This document shows positions 26,361-35,453 of a DNA stretch of 64,000 bases, piece by piece. Position numbers and translations under genes: made by a program. The stretch comes from Taibaiella sp965229095 (GTDB taxonomy: Bacteria; Bacteroidota; Bacteroidia; Chitinophagales; Chitinophagaceae). Within the stretch, counting starts at the first letter, position 1, and each line of letters opens with the position of its first letter. The DNA lies in NCBI GenBank assembly GCA_965229095.1, contig OZ245855.1, positions 1,550,001 through 1,614,000 of the forward strand. Direction: 5' to 3'. Below the pieces are notes generated by a model. That model made no database searches, had not been told where the DNA came from, and saw only the letters and a list, made by a program, of their open reading frames with translations.

Positions 26361-26400
26361 ACATTTTGATATTAGTAACACCGGTTGTTACTCAAAATGT
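26361..26400 (-). promoter_or_regulatory. Leader hairpin upstream of the 27-residue peptide
   Basis: On the minus strand ACATTTTGA and GTAACA pair with TGTTAC and TCAAAATGT, with a five-base bulge. The structure ends directly at the start codon, so translation initiation would be occluded when it folds. Confidence 0.5.
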
Positions 26401-26404
26401 GTGC

Positions 26405-26412
26405 CAAAAGTA
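26405..26412 (-). promoter_or_regulatory. -7 element, peptide/lipoprotein unit
   Basis: TACTTTTG on the minus strand fits TAnnTTTG and lies just upstream of the leader hairpin. The predicted transcript start falls at about 26398, the first bases of the hairpin. Confidence 0.45.
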
Positions 26413-26555
26413 AAAATCTTTTTTAGAAAACGGGATAGATAAAGCCTAATAAGTTTACAAAATATCGTTAATATACCTTAACAAGCATATTTAACATTTT
26501 GGAAATTATTATGTTGCAATAATACAACATCAGTCATTGCAATAATCTTACTTTA

Positions 26556-27023
26556 TTACCAATCACCGCTTTTCATGGTGCGCTCCGCGTCCCTGTTTTT
26601 GATGGTTTCTCTTTTATCGTACAGCTTTTTACCTCTTCCCAGGCCTATATCCAGTTTAGCATACCCGTTTTCATTGATATACATGGATAGCGGAACAATG
26701 GTAAATCCTTTTTCCTTTATCTTCTGGAGCCATTTCTTGATTTCCTTTCGGGTCAGCAGCAACTTGCGCTCCCGCACCGGATCGTGACCGGCATAACCTG
26801 CGTTTACATATTCGGCAATATGCAAACTCCTGATCCATAATTCGTCTTTGTGAAAAAAGCAATAGCTGTCGTTAAAGCTTACCTTGCCCAGTCTTACCGA
26901 TTTAATTTCCGACCCTGTAAGTACAATACCCGCAGTGAGCTTATCCTCGATAGCATATTCAAAGGTTGCAGGTTTGTTCTTTAAATAGACGGCCTTACCG
27001 GCTTTGCTATTGGGTTTAGTCAT
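26556..27023 (-). CDS. smpB: SsrA-binding protein SmpB
   Basis: 155 residues, full length. Family motifs: NKPATFEYAIEDKLTAGIVL, TGSEIKSVRLGKVSFNDSYC, ITVPLSMYIN-like IVPLSMYINENGYAKLDIGL, and the C-terminal GRGKKLYDKRETIKNRDAER. SmpB binds tmRNA and brings it to stalled ribosomes for trans-translation. No tmRNA gene was seen in this window. Confidence 0.97.
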   Translation of the reverse strand: MTKPNSKAGKAVYLKNKPATFEYAIEDKLTAGIVLTGSEIKSVRLGKVSFNDSYCFFHKDELWIRSLHIAEYVNAGYAGHDPVRERKLLLTRKEIKKWLQKIKEKGFTIVPLSMYINENGYAKLDIGLGRGKKLYDKRETIKNRDAERTMKSGDW

Positions 27024-27140
27024 GGATATTAAGAAGATATTTACGCTGTTTTTCCGGTTCGTTAACTTTTAAGCCCGGCCAGGTACAACACAGGAACCGG
27101 TATTTGGTTGTATCGGCTTTTCGAATTTCTTTTTGCCAAA

Positions 27141-27171
27141 AAAATCCCGCCGGAAGATCTGACGGGATTTT
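27141..27171 (-). terminator. Terminator after tRNA-Cys
   Basis: AAAATCCCG and CGGGATTTT pair across a 13-base loop, followed on the minus strand by a T run (27138-27144). It lies 3 bases past the 3-prime CCA of the tRNA. Confidence 0.85.
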
Positions 27172-27174
27172 ACC

Positions 27175-27248
27175 TGGAGGTATCGAGCGGATTCGAACCG
27201 CTGTAGCAGCTTTTGCAGAGCTGAGCCTAGCCACTCGGCCACGATACC
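27175..27248 (-). tRNA. tRNA-Cys (anticodon GCA)
   Basis: On the minus strand the acceptor arms GGTATCG and CGATACC pair, the D arm contains GCCGAGTGGCTAGGC, the anticodon stem CAGCT/AGCTG encloses CTGCAAA with anticodon GCA, and the T arm reads AGCGGTTCGAATCCGCT. The discriminator is T and a CCA end is encoded. A terminator follows. Confidence 0.95.
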
Positions 27249-27421
27249 CTGTGCCTGTAAAGGTGGGCAAAGGTAACAAGCTTTAGTCATTTTTCAAACA
27301 GTTTTTAAAAGATTATTTCCTAATTGTTTAAATAAGAAACAGATAATCCTGTTGGGCTCCCGCACTGCAGGATATTTGCTTACTTTGCTATTCTTACTCA
27401 TTACATTTATACGCAAGACAT

Positions 27422-28291
27422 ATGATAGGCAATTCAGAACTGATCCTCACTACTGAAGGTAATATCTACCACCTCGATGTACACCCCGACGAGATCGCCG
27501 ATACAGTGATTACGGTAGGCGACCCGGGACGGGTACCCCAGGTATCGCAATATTTCGATCGTGTGGAGCACCGGAAGGCGCACCGCGAATTCGTAACCCA
27601 TACCGGTTATATAGGTAATAAAAGACTAAGCGTGGTCAGCAGCGGTATTGGCCCCGATAATATCGACATTACGCTGAACGAGCTGGATGCCCTGGTCAAT
27701 ATAGATTTTGAAGAACGCAAGGTTAAGGAAACAACACGCAGCCTCAACATTATCCGCCTGGGTACTTCGGGTTCGCTGCAGGAAGACCTGCCTGTGGACA
27801 GTCTCGTGGCTTCTACTTTTGGCATAGGCCTGGACAACCTCCTGCATTATTACCGTTTTGAGAACAATGCCGATGAGACGTTTGTGCTGCACGATTTCCA
27901 GAACCATACCCTGCTGTCGGGCAACCCGGTACAGCCTTATGTGGCGCAGGGATCGGTACGCCTGCTGAATCATTTTACCGAAGGATATACCCATGGCATT
28001 ACCGTAACCTGTCCCGGTTTTTACGCACCGCAGGGCCGCAGGCTCCGCTTACCCCTGGCCTTCCCCAACCTGGTGGATACTTTATCTACCTTTAGCAGCG
28101 GCATGCACCGCATTACCAATTTTGAAATGGAAACCTCCGCCATTTACGGCCTGGGCAAGCTCATGGGCCATCATTGCCTTTCCATTAATACGATAGTAGC
28201 CAACCGCCAGGCCAAGACCTTTTCGAAAGACGCTCCTGCCGCCATCGATCATATGATCCGGAAATCGCTGGAGATCATAGCGGGTATTTAG
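27422..28291 (+). CDS. Nucleoside phosphorylase (uridine/purine type)
   Basis: 289 residues of the PNP/UDP family. TVITVGDPGRVPQVSQYFD holds the conserved GDPxR phosphate-binding motif, VVSSGIGPDNIDITLNEL the middle glycine-rich block, RLGTSGSLQED the GTxGxL motif, and NFEMETSAIYGLGK the nucleoside-binding MET. It cleaves nucleosides with phosphate in salvage. Closest to uridine phosphorylase-like enzymes by the spacing of motifs, but base preference is not certain. Confidence 0.9.
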   Translation: MIGNSELILTTEGNIYHLDVHPDEIADTVITVGDPGRVPQVSQYFDRVEHRKAHREFVTHTGYIGNKRLSVVSSGIGPDNIDITLNELDALVNIDFEERKVKETTRSLNIIRLGTSGSLQEDLPVDSLVASTFGIGLDNLLHYYRFENNADETFVLHDFQNHTLLSGNPVQPYVAQGSVRLLNHFTEGYTHGITVTCPGFYAPQGRRLRLPLAFPNLVDTLSTFSSGMHRITNFEMETSAIYGLGKLMGHHCLSINTIVANRQAKTFSKDAPAAIDHMIRKSLEIIAGI

Positions 28292-28400
28292 ATATTAGAT
28301 GTGAGAGATTAGAGATTAGATGCAGGAAGTTGTTCTATGGAAAGCAGCGGGAATAAAGTCTGTCCTTTCGACAAGTGCAATGCCCGGAATACTGTAACTT

Positions 28401-28434
28401 TAAACCGCTGTCCCTGATACGGGACAGCGGTTTA
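28401..28434 (+). terminator. 14-bp hairpin just before pbpC
   Basis: TAAACCGCTGTCCC, a six-base loop TGATAC, and the exact complement, followed by TATTTT and then the PBP1C ATG at 28441. It lies 109 bases after the phosphorylase stop. It may be a terminator of the upstream gene or a leader structure of pbpC. Confidence 0.55.
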
Positions 28435-28440
28435 TATTTT

Positions 28441-30798
28441 ATGCCCTTTACCTTCAAAAAGCCTTTTGCTTTTTTACGTACCGTCCATAAACGGCGTTTC
28501 TGGAAACGTTGCTTCCATATTGTCCTTACCCTGTGTTCCCTCTTTGCCTTGCTGGATGTGCTGTTCCCTGTAAAAACAGACCTGGAATATGCGCCCCTGG
28601 TTCGGGCCCGGGACGGCAGCCCTTTATATATGTTCCTCACCAAAGACCAACAATGGCGCATGTTCACCACCCTGAACGAGATCACACCGGAACTGAGAGA
28701 GGCGATCATTTTTAAAGAGGACAAACATTTTTACAAACATGCGGGGGTTAATCCTTTAGCGATATGTCGCGCGGCCTGGAACAATATATTCCATCTTAAA
28801 AGAACATCGGGAGCCTCGACCATTACCATGCAGGTAGCCCGTATGCTATCGCCCAAAAAGAGAAGCTATATCAATAAGGCAATAGAAATGTTCCGGGCAT
28901 TGCAACTGGAGGGCCACTATTCCAAAGAAGAGGTATTGCAATTGTATCTGAACCTGGTGCCATACGGCTCCAACATACAAGGAGTAAAAGCCGCGTCCCT
29001 GCTCTATTTCAACAAAACGCCCGACCAGCTTTCCCTGGCCGAGCTTACGGCATTAAGCATTATTCCCAACCGCCCCAATTCCCTGGTAATGGGTAAGGAC
29101 AACGCCCGTATTACAGCAGAGCGCAATAAATGGCTGAAACGGTTCGAAGCCGCGGGCTTATTTTCACCGGCAGTAATCCGCGATGCTATGGCCGAGCCCT
29201 TAAATGCCTATCGCCACCAGGCGCCCCGCTCGGCGCCCCAACTGGCCTTGCGGCTGCGGCGGGCTTATCCGGGTAGCCTGGACTTAACCTCCACCATCGA
29301 TGCCCGCATGCAATACAAAACGGAAGAAATGGTACGCAATTATTCCGTCGCCTTAAAATTGCACAATATTCATAATGCTGCAGTGATCGTTGTCGACAAC
29401 AGGACAAGACAGGTAAGCAGCTATATCGGCTCCCCCGACTTCTTTGACAAGGAACACCACGGGCAAGTAGATGGCGTACAGGCGCTGCGCTCGCCCGGCA
29501 GCGCTTTAAAACCTTTACTGTACGGACTGGCTTTCGACAAAGGCCTGGCTACGCCCAAAACCATCATTACCGACATACCTATCGACATGAAAGGTTATAC
29601 GCCGGAAAACTATGACCTGGATTTCAGGGGTAAGGTGACTGTGGAAGATGCGTTGAAGCAATCGTTGAACATACCCGCTGTAAAGCTGCTGAATGAGTTG
29701 GGGACAACGACGCTTATTAATGAAATGCATGCAGCAGGTTTTAACTCGGTATGGAAGAGCCGTAAAAAGCTGGGCTTATCCATGATCCTGGGCGGCTGCG
29801 GCGTACGGCTGGACGAAATGGCTGCCCTGTATTGCGCCTTTGCCCATGATGGGCAATACGTGCCCCTACAATGGACTATGAGCAAGGACAAAAAGAAAGC
29901 CGCCGCAACCGATAGCATAAGGCTTTTGAGCAGCGGCGCCGACTATATGCTTACCCGCATCCTGTCGGAGCTGCATCGCCCCGATTTACCAAACAACTAT
30001 GCCAATGCTACCCATGTGCCCAGGGTAGCCTGGAAAACAGGCACCTCTTATGGCCGTCGCGATGCCTGGAGCATCGGATACAACCAGCGTTATACGATCG
30101 CCGTATGGATCGGTAATTTTTCGGGACTGGGCGCACCGGAGATCAACGGCGCCGGTACTGCCACTCCGCTCCTGTTCCAGTTGTTCAGCGCCATAGACCG
30201 TAACGACAACGAGGACTGGCAACCCGCGCCGGAAGGCATTGCTTATCGCCTGGTATGCACCCAGACCGGCCGTATTCCCAATGACTATTGTACCGAAATA
30301 GTTACCGACGCTTACCTGCCGGGCATTTCCGACAACCGGCCTTGCAATCACCTCAGGGAAGTATATCTTTCTGCCGATGGCAAGTTCTCTTATTGTACCA
30401 CCTGCCTGCCTGCCAATGGCTATAAAGTAAAGACTTATCCCGATATCGATCCCGAACTGGCTTCCTTTTACGAATCCAGGCATATTGCCTATGATAAAGT
30501 GCCGGAACATAATCCCGCCTGCAGCCGCTATTTTGAAGGCAAAGCCCCTTCCATCAATTCCCTTACCGCCGATGCCACTTACCTGATCACGGATAAGGGA
30601 AAGCAGCAATTGCAGTTGAGCTGTGCAGCCGGTAACGATGTACATACCGTGTATTGGTATATCAATGATAAATACCTGGGCAGTTGTACCAAAGAAGAAA
30701 AGCTGTTCTTTGTACCCGCAGACAACAACATCAAGATTTCCTGCACCGACGATAAGGGCCGCAATACCGACATCAGGATAAAGATCAAATTCATTTAA
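28441..30798 (+). CDS. pbpC: Penicillin-binding protein 1C
   Basis: 785 residues from MPFTFKKPFAFLRT; longer frames begin inside the upstream hairpin. One N-terminal membrane helix (HIVLTLCSLFALLDVLF), then a GT51 glycosyltransferase (AIIFKEDKHFYKHAGVNP, GASTITMQVARML), a transpeptidase (SPGSALKP with the nucleophile Ser, QSLN as SxN, WKTGTSYG as KTG) and the PBP1C-specific C-terminal domain. It polymerises and cross-links peptidoglycan. The alpha-2-macroglobulin gene often next to pbpC is not here. Confidence 0.94.
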   Translation: MPFTFKKPFAFLRTVHKRRFWKRCFHIVLTLCSLFALLDVLFPVKTDLEYAPLVRARDGSPLYMFLTKDQQWRMFTTLNEITPELREAIIFKEDKHFYKHAGVNPLAICRAAWNNIFHLKRTSGASTITMQVARMLSPKKRSYINKAIEMFRALQLEGHYSKEEVLQLYLNLVPYGSNIQGVKAASLLYFNKTPDQLSLAELTALSIIPNRPNSLVMGKDNARITAERNKWLKRFEAAGLFSPAVIRDAMAEPLNAYRHQAPRSAPQLALRLRRAYPGSLDLTSTIDARMQYKTEEMVRNYSVALKLHNIHNAAVIVVDNRTRQVSSYIGSPDFFDKEHHGQVDGVQALRSPGSALKPLLYGLAFDKGLATPKTIITDIPIDMKGYTPENYDLDFRGKVTVEDALKQSLNIPAVKLLNELGTTTLINEMHAAGFNSVWKSRKKLGLSMILGGCGVRLDEMAALYCAFAHDGQYVPLQWTMSKDKKKAAATDSIRLLSSGADYMLTRILSELHRPDLPNNYANATHVPRVAWKTGTSYGRRDAWSIGYNQRYTIAVWIGNFSGLGAPEINGAGTATPLLFQLFSAIDRNDNEDWQPAPEGIAYRLVCTQTGRIPNDYCTEIVTDAYLPGISDNRPCNHLREVYLSADGKFSYCTTCLPANGYKVKTYPDIDPELASFYESRHIAYDKVPEHNPACSRYFEGKAPSINSLTADATYLITDKGKQQLQLSCAAGNDVHTVYWYINDKYLGSCTKEEKLFFVPADNNIKISCTDDKGRNTDIRIKIKFI

Positions 30799-30951
30799 GC
30801 CTTGCTGTACAGGCATATCCCCGGGTCGTAAAGGCAACAGCAATTTATAGTCCCGGGGAGTATCCCGTTGGAAAATAGCAATTTTGAAGAAACAGCCTGG
30901 TCGGGGGATCGCTACCTTTACTTTCGTATTAACCCCCAAAAACGAAAGATC

Positions 30952-31386
30952 ATGATCACCCGGATGACGATTACCAATATCCATGTTATTGACCAGGATA
31001 GCGCCTACGATTTTTACATCAACAAACTAGGATTTACGCTGGTGGATGATATACCTATGGGCCCGGAAAGCAGGTGGCTCACGGTTTCTCCTCCCGAACA
31101 ACCCGATCTGCAACTGGTACTGTTTCCCGTAAAGGTGAGCAAAATGTTCCCTAAAGACATTGCAGATACTTTGATCAGCCTGATCAGGAAAGGCGTGTTT
31201 GGTTGCGGAGTGCTTACCTGCAACGATATATTCGCCACTTACGAAGAGCTGAAAGCTAAAGGCGTCGTGTTTATCAAGCCGCCTACCCAGGAGTTCTATG
31301 GCACCGAAGCTTTGTTCAAGGACGATTCCGGCAATTACTTTTCCCTGCAACCGCTTAACAACTTCAACCATGAAAACAATGTTTGA
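30952..31386 (+). CDS. VOC-family (glyoxalase-like) protein
   Basis: 144 residues from MITRMTITNIHVIDQDSAYD; an earlier frame start at 30868 lacks homology. FYINKLGFTLVDDIPMGPES and the ending FYGTEALFKDDSGNYFSLQP fit the ble/VOC fold, and the final Gly-Asn pair is conserved. It overlaps the next gene by 17 bases, so the two are translationally coupled. Confidence 0.85.
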   Translation: MITRMTITNIHVIDQDSAYDFYINKLGFTLVDDIPMGPESRWLTVSPPEQPDLQLVLFPVKVSKMFPKDIADTLISLIRKGVFGCGVLTCNDIFATYEELKAKGVVFIKPPTQEFYGTEALFKDDSGNYFSLQPLNNFNHENNV

Positions 31387-31831
31387 TCCGCAGGTAAGGG
31401 CCGGGCTGCAGCACCGGGTCGCATTGCTTACCCAGGACAAAAAAGCACGCTGGGGCAAGATGAATGTGTACCAGATGACGAAGCATTGCAATATCTGGAA
31501 CGAATGGGTATTAGGGAAAGGCCGCTATGCCAATCATATCTATAAGCAAAGCCTGCTGGGCAAGATCTTTGGCAGATGGGCTTTAAGCAACAATACCAGG
31601 GACGATAAGCTCATCGACAAAAATATGCCGGCAGGCAAAGCCTTCCTGGCTAAAGATAAAGAAGGCGATATAGCAGCCCAGAAAACGTTGTGGATACAGT
31701 TCATCGACGCATACGAACACTTCTCGAACGACCGTTTCGTTCATGACTTCTTTGGCAGGATGTCGCGGGAACAGATCGGGATTTTTGCCTACAAGCACTT
31801 CGACCATCACTTGAGACAATTTGGTGTATAA
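31370..31831 (+). CDS. DUF1569 (DinB-like) protein
   Basis: 153 residues from MKTMFDPQVRAGLQHRVALL. KARWGKMNVYQMTKHCNIWN and the C-terminal DFFGRMSREQIGIFAYKHFD-type motif with the His-rich DHHLRQFG end fit DUF1569, a DinB-like four-helix bundle with probable metal-binding His. Function unknown, possibly thiol-dependent detoxification. Overlaps the VOC gene. Confidence 0.85.
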   Translation: MKTMFDPQVRAGLQHRVALLTQDKKARWGKMNVYQMTKHCNIWNEWVLGKGRYANHIYKQSLLGKIFGRWALSNNTRDDKLIDKNMPAGKAFLAKDKEGDIAAQKTLWIQFIDAYEHFSNDRFVHDFFGRMSREQIGIFAYKHFDHHLRQFGV

Positions 31832-31886
31832 AGCCAGGCCCGGCTACAAACACTGGGCCTGGCTTCTTATAACGGCAGCTACCGGA

Positions 31887-32327
31887 TCAGGATACATCTT
31901 TGTTGCCGGAGCAAAGCACGACCCTGTTCCACAGATTGATAAGACCGATGGCCAGGGCAAGCTGTGCTATTTCTTTATCGGTAAAAAAAGTTTTAGCCTT
32001 TGCATACAACGCTTCCGGGAACCCGGCCTGGCTGATCAATGTCATCGATTCCGTCATTTCCAGCACTACCCGTTCCTGTTCCGTAAACACAGGAGCTTCC
32101 TGCCAGGCCGGTAGTAACACGATGCGCTGCAACGTTTCCCCGGCCTTAAGGGCTTCGTTTGTATGCATATTGATGCAATAAACACATTTATTGATCTGGG
32201 AGGCCCTTACTTTTATCAGGTGCGCCAATGATTTCATCCATGTATTCTTTTGACAAAATGCTTCCAGCTTCAGCAGTTCATTAAATCCTTCAGGATCTGT
32301 TTCGGGGAGGTTATATCGCTTTTCCAT
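31887..32327 (-). CDS. Carboxymuconolactone decarboxylase / AhpD-like protein
   Basis: 146 residues. The redox pair is CVYCINMHTNEALKAGE (CxxC followed by His), the AhpD-family active site, within SLAHLIKVRASQINKCVYC. The C-terminal half is helical. Likely an alkylhydroperoxidase-type antioxidant enzyme. It converges with the DUF1569 gene, with 55 bases between. Confidence 0.9.
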   Translation of the reverse strand: MEKRYNLPETDPEGFNELLKLEAFCQKNTWMKSLAHLIKVRASQINKCVYCINMHTNEALKAGETLQRIVLLPAWQEAPVFTEQERVVLEMTESMTLISQAGFPEALYAKAKTFFTDKEIAQLALAIGLINLWNRVVLCSGNKDVS

Positions 32328-32477
32328 GGCTTCGGTTTTTTAATTTAACGGCACAAATGTAATGCGATTATGAATACCATCGCAGCGATAAAAAGATAGC
32401 CGCAGGTATCCTATAGCTGTTATTATTCTGACAGCTATTCGCTATATTGTAAAGCTAATTTTTATAAGCCTTACACC

Positions 32478-35453
32478 ATGCTACGCTCTTTACGCCTTGT
32501 ACAGCGATTGATCCTGATCATGGGCGCCATAGCGGCCGGTTGTACAACCGGCAGGGCTCAGCTTCCTGTGTTCCGGAACTACAATACACAAGACGGGTTG
32601 CCCAGTTCCGAAACCTATTGTGTTGAGCAGGACGAACGGGGTTATATCTATATCGGCTCCGACAGGGGGCTTACCCGCTTCGACGGCAAGCACTTCGAAA
32701 CCATCACTACCCAAAACGGCCTGGTCAACAACACGATCTTCACCCTTAAGGGAGACAGGGGAAAATTGTGGTATTATACTTACTCCGCTCTAATGGGCTA
32801 CCTGCAAGACGATACTGCCCATGCCTATAAGTACAATACTGCGATCGGGCAAATAATGCAATCCGGTCTGTGGTCTACCTTTTTTAGGGAGAAAAATGGT
32901 TTGCTTTACCTCAATAGAAGGGTTGTGGATAAAGGCTACGAGATAATTGAAGTCGACTCCTTTCATCCGGCACATTCCGTTTTGTCTGCCCCTATGGATA
33001 GCGATTATGTCCGTATTTATGCAACACCCGGGAACCGATGGCTAAGAACAGGCTTGGATAAAGCAAAAAAAGTAAAACTTTTTTCCTGGGAAACAGGGAG
33101 CTTACTGTCGGAGTTCAAACCCGATGCGCCATTCAAACATAAGATGGTCCCTCTATTCGGTTACAGGAAGGGAGAGCATATCTGGCTTTTGTATAAGGAT
33201 GTGTATAGGTTCCGGGGTAAGACAGGAGGCAGGATCATAACCTGTGACGATCCTGCACTATACATGCTTGTGGATAAAGAAGAAAATGTATGGCTGGGTT
33301 ATCAGAATAAAGGATTGGTCTTGTACCGTAAAAAAGATAATTATACCAAGCCTATTTACCTACTCGATCACCATTCTGTTTCGGGTATGCTGGAAGACCG
33401 CGAAGGTGGCTTATGGTTTACTACGCTGGAGCAAGGGGTATATTACCTGCCTCCCGGTTTTTTAATGGCATATGACGCAAGAACGGGATTGTCTCCCGTG
33501 AAAGTAAAACAGATCATTTTTAACGGGAAAGAAATAATAGCCCTGCAATCGGATTTTTCTTTGCGGGCTTTAAAAAACGGGACCGGCGGCTCCTGGTACA
33601 GACCTTTAGGCAATAATACCGCAGTAGGGATGGCAGGCAACAACAAGCATGTGTATTTTACGATTGAGCCCCATATCCCGAAACCGGTGCCCCATGATCC
33701 GCAGTACATCCCTGTCCCTGCTTCAAAGATATTCCATGCCGGCCAATTCGTATGGATCTTAATAAGAGGAAAGCTGACCCGCCTTGACCAGGAAGGTTTA
33801 CCCACAAAAACCCAGATTACCATAAAGCTGCCTTACATTATCTCCATCATGGAAATACAAGGCGACAAACTGTTGCTGGGATGCCTCGATGGTCTTTACC
33901 TGTATGAAAACAGCCAATTGCAGCAACTGGCATTAAGTAAAGCCTCACATAACGAAAGGATGTCCGATATACAGGAGCTGGACCAAGAGCACTGGGTCAT
34001 CGCGACCAGCGGCCAGGGCTTGCTGGTGCTCGACAAACGTACATACGAGGTCGTCAGGCACATTACCGACGCTGAAGGGTTGAAAAATATGATCTGCAAC
34101 GTGGTACGCTGCGATAGCGATGGTGTGGTATGGGTGGGCACCAATAAGGGCTTATACAAAATAACGCATATACTGGACAAGCCTCGTACCCGTATACAGT
34201 GGGCCGATGTAAACGATGGCATCAGCTCGAACGAGATCCATGACATGTGCATCATTAACCAGGACCTGTGGCTGGCAACTTCAAAAGGCATCAGTATCTT
34301 TCCGAGGGGAAAAGAGATGCAACATGAGGACAAGATACCGGTATTGATACAGCAACTGTCGGTAAACGGGGTTCGCTTTAATACAGGAAACCTGCCCCGG
34401 CTACACTACAAACAGAATAATATCAGCATTAGCTTCATCGGGCTCAATTATCGCTATGCCTCCGTATTGCAGTACCAGTACCGCTTACGGGGTGCATACA
34501 ACGAAGCCTGGAGCTATACTGCCGACCCCGTTGTTCACTACAACAGCCTGCCACCGGGTAATTACACCTTTGAATACGGCGCCGCGGCTCCCAACCAATC
34601 ATCGGAAGTACTCCTTGCTTCTTTTTCCTTTACCATAACGCCGCCTTTCTGGCGTACCTGGTGGTTTACCTTATTAATGGTTATCGCTGTGGCATGCTGC
34701 GTCCTCCTGTTTATTCATTACCGCGTAAAGGCTATCCGGAAACAAGTAAAATTAAAGACCGACCTGGGTATCTACCGCGATAAGGCCTTGCGGGATCAGA
34801 TGTCTCCTCATTTTATCTACAATGCGCTTAATGCCATCCAGAATTATATACTGAAGCATGATACGGATATGTCGGTATCTTTCCTGTCCAAGTTTTCCCG
34901 CCTGATGCGGCTCATTTTCAACAATACGGTACAGGAAGTGGTTACCCTGCAAAAGGACCTGGAGGCATTGAAGCTGTATGCGGAAATGGAAAGCATGCGT
35001 TTCCCGGGAAAGCTGACATTCCATTTGCCGGAGCGGCTGCAGGAAAGCCTGAAACCGGCATTGATACCCCCTTTGCTGCTGCAACCCTTTATAGAAAATG
35101 CCGTACTGCATGGCCTGTTGCCCAAAAATGCCCCAGGCAATATCTGGCTCACGATAGAACAGGATAACGACAGCATCCTGATATGCATCAAAGACGATGG
35201 CATAGGCCGGGCGGCAGCCGCTAAAATAAAAAGCAGGAAAAACGCGTTCCTTAACCAGCAGGATATGCCTTCCTCACTGCGGAAGCATACAGGCACCAGC
35301 ATTACTATTGCCCGTATTGCACAAGCCTGGGGAAAATCTGTTGTCCGTAGCCGGTTTGCCCTCACAGATCTTTTTCATCCTGACGGAAGCCCGTCGGGTA
35401 CTTGTATACAATTTTATCTCCCCCTGAACTATGATCAAAACCATAATCGTTGA
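32478..35453 (+). CDS. LytS-type sensor histidine kinase with two-component propeller input
   Basis: 991 residues. A signal peptide-like start (LILIMGAIAAGCTTGRA, possibly a lipoprotein) is followed by Reg_prop beta-propeller repeats to about residue 620 (e.g. SDRGLTRFDGKHFETITTQN, WVGTNKGLYKI), a Y_Y_Y domain (FIGLNYRYASVLQYQYRLRG), a membrane helix near 735 and a LytS-type kinase. The phospho-acceptor His is in MSPHFIYNALNAIQNYIL, and the N-box is LLLQPFIENAVLHGL. Senses an extracytoplasmic signal and should phosphorylate the LytTR regulator that overlaps its end. Confidence 0.92.
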   Translation: MLRSLRLVQRLILIMGAIAAGCTTGRAQLPVFRNYNTQDGLPSSETYCVEQDERGYIYIGSDRGLTRFDGKHFETITTQNGLVNNTIFTLKGDRGKLWYYTYSALMGYLQDDTAHAYKYNTAIGQIMQSGLWSTFFREKNGLLYLNRRVVDKGYEIIEVDSFHPAHSVLSAPMDSDYVRIYATPGNRWLRTGLDKAKKVKLFSWETGSLLSEFKPDAPFKHKMVPLFGYRKGEHIWLLYKDVYRFRGKTGGRIITCDDPALYMLVDKEENVWLGYQNKGLVLYRKKDNYTKPIYLLDHHSVSGMLEDREGGLWFTTLEQGVYYLPPGFLMAYDARTGLSPVKVKQIIFNGKEIIALQSDFSLRALKNGTGGSWYRPLGNNTAVGMAGNNKHVYFTIEPHIPKPVPHDPQYIPVPASKIFHAGQFVWILIRGKLTRLDQEGLPTKTQITIKLPYIISIMEIQGDKLLLGCLDGLYLYENSQLQQLALSKASHNERMSDIQELDQEHWVIATSGQGLLVLDKRTYEVVRHITDAEGLKNMICNVVRCDSDGVVWVGTNKGLYKITHILDKPRTRIQWADVNDGISSNEIHDMCIINQDLWLATSKGISIFPRGKEMQHEDKIPVLIQQLSVNGVRFNTGNLPRLHYKQNNISISFIGLNYRYASVLQYQYRLRGAYNEAWSYTADPVVHYNSLPPGNYTFEYGAAAPNQSSEVLLASFSFTITPPFWRTWWFTLLMVIAVACCVLLFIHYRVKAIRKQVKLKTDLGIYRDKALRDQMSPHFIYNALNAIQNYILKHDTDMSVSFLSKFSRLMRLIFNNTVQEVVTLQKDLEALKLYAEMESMRFPGKLTFHLPERLQESLKPALIPPLLLQPFIENAVLHGLLPKNAPGNIWLTIEQDNDSILICIKDDGIGRAAAAKIKSRKNAFLNQQDMPSSLRKHTGTSITIARIAQAWGKSVVRSRFALTDLFHPDGSPSGTCIQFYLPLNYDQNHNR

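Noticed and set aside
29986..30984. 332-residue open frame antisense to the end of pbpC
   Set aside because: It overlaps the PBP1C C-terminal domain and has no domain or promoter support.
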